Below are positions 1 to 6,793 of a stretch of 6,793 nucleotides of DNA, one piece after another. Source of the stretch: Alphaproteobacteria bacterium (lineage in GTDB: Bacteria > Pseudomonadota > Alphaproteobacteria > Rhodospirillales > Rhodospirillaceae); contig QKGW01000231.1 in assembly GCA_003250275.1 (NCBI GenBank), forward strand, positions 1 through 6,793, in the 5' to 3' direction. Within the stretch, counting starts at the first letter, position 1. The number at the start of each line of letters is the position of its first letter. The notes beneath the pieces are model-generated. The model did no database searches. It saw only the letters and a program-made list of their open reading frames with translations, and was not told the DNA's origin. The position numbers and the translations under genes were made by a program.

Positions 1-796
1 CCATCACTGCGGCTACGCCACGCCGTTGCCCGAGACCTGCCCGTCGTGCGGTGCGGAGGAGAGCTTCGTCGCCTGCGGGCCGGGGGTCGAGCGTATCGCC
101 GAGGAAGTGACGCGGCGTTTCCCCGAGGCGCGGCAGCTGGTGCTTGCATCCGATCTCCTTGCCGGACCCGCCGAGGCCAAGGCCGCGCTCGACAGCATCG
201 CCGCGCGCGAGATCGACGTGGTGATCGGCACCCAGATGGTGGCGAAGGGCCATCACTTTCCCGGCCTTACTCTTGTCGGGGTGATCGATTCGGACGTCGG
301 CCTCGCGGGCGGCGACCTGCGCGCCGCCGAACGCACCTTCCAATTGCTGCATCAGGTCGCCGGGCGCGCCGGGCGCGGCGAATTGCGCGGCACGGTGATG
401 ATGCAGACCTACGATCCCGCGCAGCCGGTGATCGCCGCGCTCGCCGCCGGCGACCGCGAGGCGTTCGTCGCCGCCGAGCAGACCGGGCGCAAGCTGCTCG
501 GCCTGCCGCCGTTCGGACGCCTCGCCGCGGTGATCGTCGCGGCGCGCGATGAGGGCCAGGCGGAAGGACTCGCGCGCGAACTTGCCCGCGCGTTTCCGGG
601 CGGCGCGGGGGTGAAGCTCTACGGACCCGCGCCGGCGGTTCTCGCCCGCCTCAGGGGGTGGGTGCGGTGGCGCCTGCTGGTGAGCGCACCGCGCGACGTG
701 CGCCTCCAGCCGCTTTTGCGCGCGTGGCTCGCGCGGGTATCGATTCCCCGCACCGCCCGCGTGAGACTCGATATCGATCCCTACGCATTTTTGTAG
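1..796 (+). CDS. priA: Primosomal protein N' (replication restart helicase PriA), C-terminal part
   Basis: PriA is a superfamily 2 3'-to-5' DNA helicase that recognises stalled or repaired forks in the cytoplasm and reloads the replisome. About 264 residues are present; the gene starts left of the window, and base 1 is the third base of a split codon. The visible part opens in the zinc-binding region: HHCG, then CPSCG ten residues on, with a further Cys probably cut by the edge. Helicase motif V (GTQMVAKGHHFP, fragment residues about 76-87) and motif VI (QVAGRAGRGE, about 118-127) follow, with the arginines expected for ATP hydrolysis. The C-terminal domain ends in DIDPYAFL, a normal PriA ending, so the TAG at 794-796 is the true stop. 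An internal TTG at 26 is in frame but is not a start. No clear intrinsic terminator follows, so transcription may end by Rho or continue into the atp leader. Identification is secure; only the N-terminal DNA-binding and Walker A parts are missing. Confidence 0.96.
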   Translation, partial: HHCGYATPLPETCPSCGAEESFVACGPGVERIAEEVTRRFPEARQLVLASDLLAGPAEAKAALDSIAAREIDVVIGTQMVAKGHHFPGLTLVGVIDSDVGLAGGDLRAAERTFQLLHQVAGRAGRGELRGTVMMQTYDPAQPVIAALAAGDREAFVAAEQTGRKLLGLPPFGRLAAVIVAARDEGQAEGLARELARAFPGGAGVKLYGPAPAVLARLRGWVRWRLLVSAPRDVRLQPLLRAWLARVSIPRTARVRLDIDPYAFL

Positions 797-806
797 GCCG
801 AATCGC

Positions 807-820
807 GGTTCAGATGAACC
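807..820. repeat. Short perfect dyad just after priA
   Basis: The arms GGTTCA and TGAACC are separated by two bases, starting 11 bp after the priA stop. As RNA this would be a 5-bp stem with a 4-base loop and no following T-run, so it is a poor terminator. As DNA it could be an operator half-site pair, but I recognise no regulator for it. The rest of 821-888 contains an AT-richer patch (842-864) and nothing else I can name. Confidence 0.25.
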
Positions 821-888
821 ATTCCCGCCCGAACGGACGGTACATGAAGAAAATTCAACTATTTGGCCGAAACCCGCCGTATTCGCGG

Positions 889-916
889 TTTTCAAGCGGC
901 GAATTTCCTGTAAAAT
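889..916 (+). promoter_or_regulatory. Candidate sigma70-type promoter for the atp operon
   Basis: A -10-like TAAAAT lies at 911-916, with a -35-like TTTTCA at 889-894 and a 16-bp spacer. This is the best hexamer pair I can find between priA and atpH. It would place the transcription start near 923 and give an mRNA leader of about 140 bases before atpH. The -35 matches the consensus at only four of six positions, and alphaproteobacterial promoters are often poorly conserved, so this is an inference from sequence alone. Confidence 0.35.
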
Positions 917-961
917 CCCGGCGGCCAGCGCGGCGAGCGGGGTTGCGAGGGAGGGGCAACA

Positions 962-1051
962 ATGATAAACATCCTCCCCGCGAACGGGGGTGTCCGCGCA
1001 CGATCGGCCCGGGGAGAAGGGGATCTCCGCCGGGCTTCCACTCTAACTTGA
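962..1051 (+). CDS. Candidate leader ORF upstream of atpH (29 codons)
   Basis: An ATG at 962 follows the purine-rich GGGAGG (949-954) with a 7-base spacing, a strong Shine-Dalgarno arrangement. The frame runs 29 codons, begins MINILPANGG and is Arg-rich in the middle. It ends at a TGA (1049-1051) that overlaps the GAGGG ribosome binding site of atpH, 12 bases before the atpH start. It lies downstream of the candidate promoter, so it would be in the atp transcript. Against a conserved protein: only about 60 percent of its third positions are G or C, well below the neighbouring genes, and I recognise no family. If translated, it would more likely act in cis, with ribosomes opening the 1007-1035 hairpin and terminating where atpH initiates. 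It may also be chance. Confidence 0.3.
   Translation: MINILPANGGVRARSARGEGDLRRASTLT
1007..1035 (+). promoter_or_regulatory. Strong stem-loop in the atp operon leader
   Basis: The arms GCCCGG (1007-1012) and CCGGGC (1030-1035) pair perfectly. After a single bulged G (1029), GGAGA (1013-1017) pairs with TCTCC (1024-1028), leaving the loop AGGGGA. That is 11 base pairs in 29 bases, ending 28 bases before the atpH start. No T-run follows, so it is not an intrinsic terminator. It may influence mRNA stability or translation of atpH. A smaller hairpin, CCCCG-CGAA-CGGGG, lies at 976-989. Confidence 0.5.
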
Positions 1052-1054
1052 GGG
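1050..1054 (+). promoter_or_regulatory. Ribosome binding site deciding the atpH start
   Basis: GAGGG sits 9 bases before the GTG at 1064. The in-frame ATGs at 1073 and 1088 are 18 and 33 bases away and have no Shine-Dalgarno of their own. This supports the GTG start. Confidence 0.6.
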
Positions 1055-1063
1055 TCTGTCCCA

Positions 1064-1623
1064 GTGTCATCAATGACTTCTGATGTTATGGGGCTTGCCG
1101 ACCGGTATGCGGACGCTCTCATCGAGCTCGCAGACGACACCGGTGCGGTGGAGTCCGTCGAAGCCGATGTCAAGCGGTTGCGGGACGTCCTCGCCGATAG
1201 CGCGGACCTCCAGCGCTTCATCGCCAGCCCGGCCTATTCCCGCGCAGAACACCTCCAAGGTGTAGGTGCGGTTCTCGAGCAGGCCGAGGTTTCCGAGATC
1301 ACCAAGAAATTCATCTCCCTGGTCGCGAGCAACCGCCGTTTGTTCGCGCTCGCTGCGATTTTCGAGGCCGTCCTCGCCAAGCTCGCCGAGCGCCGTGGCG
1401 AAGTGACCGCTTCGGTGACGTCGGCGAAGGAGCTGACCGCGAAGCAGAAGGATGCGCTCGCGAAGGCATTGAAAAAGGCGACCGGGCGCGAAGTTTCGCT
1501 CGATCTCGCCGTGGATCCGAAGGTTTTGGGCGGGCTGGTCGTGCAGATCGGCTCGCGCATGGTGGATAGCTCGCTGCGTTCGCAGCTGCAACGCTTGCAA
1601 CTCGCTATGAAAGGGGTCGGCTG

Positions 1624-1624
<1 letters not shown>
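1064..1624 (+). CDS. atpH: F1 ATP synthase subunit delta (OSCP homologue)
   Basis: The delta subunit sits on top of the F1 head and ties it to the peripheral stalk, so the catalytic hexamer does not turn with the rotor. The 186-residue length is normal for alphaproteobacteria. Visible family features are RYADAL near the N-terminus (residues 14-19), FISLVASNRRL (83-93) and the C-terminal OSCP/delta signature around residues 150-175 (VDPKVLGGLVVQIGS, then DSSLRSQL). I chose the GTG at 1064, giving MSSMTSDVMG, because of the GAGGG site 9 bases upstream and because related delta subunits often begin Met-Ser-Ser; ATG at 1073 is the alternative. It is the first gene of the F1 operon. Its TGA overlaps the atpA ATG by one base (TGATG), which predicts translational coupling. 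The AAGGGG serving atpA lies inside its last codons. Confidence 0.96.
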
Positions 1625-3156
<1,532 letters not shown>

Positions 3157-3180
3157 GCCCGACGCGAAGGGGGAGAGCCC

Positions 3181-4059
3181 ATGCCGAGCCTTAAAGACCT
3201 CCGGCTGCGTATCAGCTCCGTCAAGTCGACGAAGAAGATCACGTCGGCAATGAAGATGGTGTCCGCCGCCAAACTGCGCCGCGCGCAGGAAGCGGCGGAG
3301 GCCGCGCGGCCCTACGCCGAGCGGATGAACCGGATGATGCAGAACCTCGCGGCCGGCGTCGAGCCGAGCGCCGAGGCGCCGCGTCTGATGACCGGAACCG
3401 GCAAGGATCAGGTTCATCTGATCGTCCTCTTCACCTCCGATCGCGGCCTCTGCGGCGCGTTCAACGCCTCGGTGGCGCGTTCGGTGCGGGCGAAGGCGCG
3501 CGAGCTGATCGCCCAGGGCAAGACGGTGAAGATCTTCCCCGTCGGCCGCAAGGGGCGCGACCTGCTGCGCTCCGAGTTCGGCGGGATGATCGTCGACCAG
3601 CGCACCAACCTCGGCCGCAAGGGCGTGAGCTTCGTCGAGGGCGACGAGGTCGCGCAGACCCTGGTGTCGATGTTCGAGAAGGGCGAGTTCGACGTCTGCT
3701 GGGCGGTGTTCAACCGCTTCCAGTCGGCGATGACCCAGATCGTCACCTGGCAGCAGGTGATCCCGTTCTCCGCACCGGAAGCCGCCGAGGGCGCCGCGGA
3801 AACGCGCGTCTACGAATACGAACCCTCGCAGGAGAAAATCCTCGAGGCGCTGGTGCCGCGCAATCTGTCGGTCCAGGTGTTCCGCTTCCTGCTCGAAAGC
3901 CAGGCTTCCGAGCACGGTGCGCGGATGACCGCGATGGACAACGCGACCCGCAACGCTGGCGACATGATCGACAACCTGACGCTCACCTACAACCGGACCC
4001 GTCAGGCGTTCATCACCCGCGAGCTGATCGAAATCATTTCCGGCGCCGAAGCCGTCTAA
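3181..4059 (+). CDS. atpG: F1 ATP synthase subunit gamma
   Basis: Gamma is the central rotor shaft: its N- and C-terminal helices form a coiled coil inside the alpha3 beta3 ring and transmit rotation from the c-ring. The length of 292 residues fits bacterial gamma. The N-terminal helix carries KKITSAMKMVSAAKLRRAQ (18-36), the Rossmann-like middle begins with LFTSDRGLCGAFN (83-95), and the C-terminal signature ITRELIEIISGAEA is at 278-291. There is no chloroplast-type redox-regulatory cysteine insert. The ATG at 3181 follows a strong AAGGGGGAG (3167-3175) with a 5-base gap. It is followed by a 57-bp gap before atpD, the longest inside the operon. Confidence 0.98.
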   Translation: MPSLKDLRLRISSVKSTKKITSAMKMVSAAKLRRAQEAAEAARPYAERMNRMMQNLAAGVEPSAEAPRLMTGTGKDQVHLIVLFTSDRGLCGAFNASVARSVRAKARELIAQGKTVKIFPVGRKGRDLLRSEFGGMIVDQRTNLGRKGVSFVEGDEVAQTLVSMFEKGEFDVCWAVFNRFQSAMTQIVTWQQVIPFSAPEAAEGAAETRVYEYEPSQEKILEALVPRNLSVQVFRFLLESQASEHGARMTAMDNATRNAGDMIDNLTLTYNRTRQAFITRELIEIISGAEAV

Positions 4060-4070
4060 AGACACAAAGA

Positions 4071-4096
4071 TGCGGCGCCACTCAGACTTGGCCGCA
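4071..4096 (+). promoter_or_regulatory. Intercistronic stem-loop between atpG and atpD
   Basis: TGCGGC (4071-4076) and GCCGCA (4091-4096) are perfect inverted repeats around a 14-base loop. An alternative fold pairs TGCG with CGCA and GCCA with TGGC, with a 2-base bulge. No T-run follows, so it is not a terminator. It ends 7 bases before the atpD ribosome binding site and could affect message processing or atpD translation. Confidence 0.35.
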
Positions 4097-4103
4097 GTTC
4101 GAT

Positions 4104-4108
4104 AGGAG
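4104..4108 (+). promoter_or_regulatory. Ribosome binding site deciding the atpD start
   Basis: AGGAG lies 8 bases before the ATG at 4117. An in-frame GTG at 4108 overlaps this motif itself and has no separate site, so the longer reading with three extra residues is unlikely. Confidence 0.75.
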
Positions 4109-4116
4109 TGACACTC

Positions 4117-5538
<1,422 letters not shown>

Positions 5539-5564
5539 TCGGCCTTTAGCACAAGGAGCGAGAG

Positions 5565-5990
5565 ATGGCGGCGACGACGCTGTTCGAACTCGTCTCCCCT
5601 GAGCGGCTGTTCTTCAGCCAGCCGGTGGAGATGGTGGTGGTTCCGGGCACCGAGGGCGACTTCGGTGCGCTGCCGGGGCACATGCCCAAGCTCGCGACGG
5701 TGCGCGCCGGCGTGATCGTGATCTTCGAGGACGGCCGTCCGAAGGAGCGCATCTTCGTCGCCGGCGGCTTCGCCGAAGTGACCGAGGAGACCTGCACTGT
5801 GCTCGCCGAAGAGGCGGCGCTGGTGTCGGATCTGATGGTCCCGGTGGCCGAGGAGCGCTACAACGCGGCCGAGACCGCCTACACCGCCTTCGTCGCTTCC
5901 GGCGAGGGCGACAAGGACGCGATCGAGGGCGAGCTTGCGGTGGCTGCCGCGATGCTGGCCGCCGCCAAGGGCGAATTCGCCTACCACTGA
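5565..5990 (+). CDS. atpC: F1 ATP synthase subunit epsilon
   Basis: Epsilon binds gamma at the foot of the central stalk, helps couple F1 to the c-ring and in many bacteria modulates ATP hydrolysis. It has 141 residues. The N-terminal beta-sandwich contains VVPGTEGDFGALPGHMP (25-41) and a later conserved strand FVAGGFAEVTEETCTVLAE (64-82). The C-terminal part (about 92-138) is Ala/Glu-rich and predicted helical, matching the usual helical hairpin domain. The ATG at 5565 has AAGGAG (5553-5558) 6 bases upstream. It is the last gene of the operon: its TGA is followed by a small hairpin and then an intrinsic terminator. The inhibitory C-terminal region is less conserved, and I cannot say from sequence whether it inhibits the enzyme. 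Confidence 0.97.
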   Translation: MAATTLFELVSPERLFFSQPVEMVVVPGTEGDFGALPGHMPKLATVRAGVIVIFEDGRPKERIFVAGGFAEVTEETCTVLAEEAALVSDLMVPVAEERYNAAETAYTAFVASGEGDKDAIEGELAVAAAMLAAAKGEFAYH

Positions 5991-5991
5991 G

Positions 5992-6005
5992 TTGCGGCAA
6001 CGCAA
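5992..6005 (+). other. Small GNRA-tetraloop hairpin after atpC
   Basis: TTGCG and CGCAA form a perfect 5-bp stem around the tetraloop GCAA, beginning one base after the atpC stop codon. GNRA loops are unusually stable and often serve in tertiary contacts or protect 3' ends. It precedes the terminator stem by 5 bases when that stem is extended through its A/T pairs. Confidence 0.4.
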
Positions 6006-6010
6006 ACCCG

Positions 6011-6038
6011 AAACGCCCGCCGATCCGGCGGGCGTTTT
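6011..6038 (+). terminator. Rho-independent terminator of the atp operon
   Basis: ACGCCCGCCG (6013-6022) and CGGCGGGCGT (6026-6035) form a perfect 10-bp, very GC-rich stem with the loop ATC. The stem can extend through AA/TT to 12-13 pairs, and TTTT (6035-6038) overlaps and follows it. It lies about 20 bases after the atpC stop. The - strand gene ends at 6055, so the same hairpin could also stop that transcript, but its reverse T-run is only three bases. It would be the weaker direction. Confidence 0.85.
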
Positions 6039-6054
6039 GCTTTACGGGTGGGGA

Positions 6055-6777
6055 TTACAGTCTCGCGACGGAGGCCTGGTCGCGGCCGCCGCGTTTGGCC
6101 GCGTACATCGCCGCGTCGGCGGCGTGGAGCATTCCGTCCGCGTCCTTGCCGTGGGCGGGGAACTCGGCGCCGCCGATGCTAACGGTGATCGGCAGGATGG
6201 TGCCGCCGACGGCGTAGGGCGTGCGCAGAACGGTGAGCAGGCGCTCGGTGAGCGGCGCGAGGTCGCTGCCGGTATCCACCAGCACCACGAACTCGTCGCC
6301 GCCGATGCGCGCGGCGATCTCGGAGGCGCGCAGGACCTCTCGGAGGCGTCGCGCGACCTCGCGCAGCACCGCGTCGCCGGCGGCGTGACCGTGGGTGTCG
6401 TTGACGCCCTTGAAGCCGTCGATGTCGAGGTAGAGGAGGCCGAAGCGTTCGTCGGTGCGGCGCGCGCGCCCGACCGCGTGGGTGAGGTGGTCGATGAACG
6501 CAGCGCGATTGTGCAGCCCGGTGAGGGAATCGGTGATCGCGGTCGCCTGCAACCGCGCCTCGACCACGTCGCGCCGCGCTTCCTCGGTGGAGAGCCAGAT
6601 CTTGAGCAGCAGCGCGGTCGCGGCGACGAACACCCAGCCTTTGTAGAGGCTGACGGGCAGCCACGCCTCGGGCAAGACCTTGGCGGCGAGCCAGTCGGAA
6701 GCGCCGATCCATACGACGGAGATCGCCAAGTATCCGAGTGCGATCCGTGTCGAGTGCTTCATTCGGGGAAAACCCAT
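6055..6777 (-). CDS. Membrane-anchored diguanylate cyclase (GGDEF)
   Basis: This predicted 240-residue inner-membrane protein should make cyclic di-GMP from two GTP. Two hydrophobic helices (about residues 11-27 and 47-62) flank a short loop containing SDWL and YKGW. Basic residues before the first helix put both ends in the cytoplasm. I recall this two-helix module in front of PAS, GGDEF or kinase domains, but no PAS domain is present here. The GGDEF domain (about 80-235) has DSLTGLHNR (83-91), LDIDGFKGVNDTHGH with metal ligand D118 and substrate residues N126 and D135, the active-site motif RIGGDEF (157-163) and ADAAMYAAKRGGR (220-232), all as expected of an active enzyme. The inhibitory RxxD site reads RASE (150-153), aspartate changed to glutamate. 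The start at 6777 is the first possible one, because an in-frame TAG lies at 6790-6792. ATG at 6762 is an alternative, and neither has a good ribosome binding site. It converges on the atp operon. Most of its promoter region is outside the window. Confidence 0.92.
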   Translation of the reverse strand: MGFPRMKHSTRIALGYLAISVVWIGASDWLAAKVLPEAWLPVSLYKGWVFVAATALLLKIWLSTEEARRDVVEARLQATAITDSLTGLHNRAAFIDHLTHAVGRARRTDERFGLLYLDIDGFKGVNDTHGHAAGDAVLREVARRLREVLRASEIAARIGGDEFVVLVDTGSDLAPLTERLLTVLRTPYAVGGTILPITVSIGGAEFPAHGKDADGMLHAADAAMYAAKRGGRDQASVARL

Positions 6778-6793
6778 AAATCGCCCATGCTAC

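Noticed and set aside
816..834. Possible LexA box (GAAC repeats)
   Set aside because: The alphaproteobacterial SOS box is a direct repeat with a 7-base spacer; here the two GAAC elements are 11 bases apart.
825..840. Hairpin after priA as an intrinsic terminator
   Set aside because: The stem CCGCCC/GGACGG contains a mismatch and is followed by TACATGAAG, with no T-run.
803..890. Direct repeat TCGCGGTT at 803-810 and 883-890
   Set aside because: Eight bases of GC-rich sequence 80 bp apart is easily chance, and the flanks do not match.
939..1022. G-quadruplex in the atp leader
   Set aside because: Only three G-runs (939-942, 949-951, 953-956) are close together. The next run begins 29 bases later, so the canonical four-run pattern is not met.
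1066..1077. Dyad GTCAT-CA-ATGAC at the atpH start
   Set aside because: As RNA it gives only a four-pair stem, too weak to hide the start, and it overlaps coding sequence.
658..1083. A 141-codon + strand frame running from the priA end through the spacer
   Set aside because: It overlaps the conserved C-terminus of priA in another frame, is Arg/Pro-rich and has no family resemblance or ribosome binding site.

Overview
The window is a conserved housekeeping region from a GC-rich alphaproteobacterium. Rhodospirillales-like is my best guess, but the exact genus cannot be read from the sequence. The main reasons are the gene order atpH-atpA-atpG-atpD-atpC with no F0 genes (F1 and F0 subunits are encoded separately in alphaproteobacteria), a delta subunit beginning Met-Ser-Ser, strong G/C preference at third codon positions, and priA directly upstream.

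Layout, left to right. The C-terminal part of priA (replication restart helicase) enters from the left edge and stops at 796. A 267-bp non-coding stretch follows. It holds a plausible sigma70-type promoter (889-916), a short candidate leader ORF with a good ribosome binding site (962-1051), and a strong stem-loop (1007-1035). Next is the complete five-gene F1 operon, all on the + strand: atpH 1064-1624, atpA 1624-3156, atpG 3181-4059, atpD 4117-5538 and atpC 5565-5990. atpH and atpA overlap by one base, and the other gaps are 24, 57 and 26 bp. The operon closes with a small GNRA-tetraloop hairpin and a clear intrinsic terminator (6011-6038). On the - strand, converging on that terminator, lies a complete gene for a small membrane-anchored diguanylate cyclase (6055-6777). 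It has a two-helix membrane hairpin followed by a GGDEF domain with intact catalytic motif and a degenerate inhibitory site.

How the genes work together. The five atp products assemble into the F1 catalytic head (alpha3 beta3 gamma delta epsilon). It couples to a membrane F0 sector encoded elsewhere, making ATP from the proton gradient. PriA is functionally unrelated, and the promoter-like sequence after it suggests the atp operon is transcribed independently. The diguanylate cyclase is a lineage-specific neighbour with no demonstrated link to ATP synthase.

I found no mobile element, CRISPR array, RNA gene or clearly novel system. All key catalytic motifs of the core genes look intact. The parts most worth a second look are the atp leader (short ORF, hairpin and an internal anti-Shine-Dalgarno element), the atpG-atpD stem-loop, and the RxxE inhibitory site of the cyclase.
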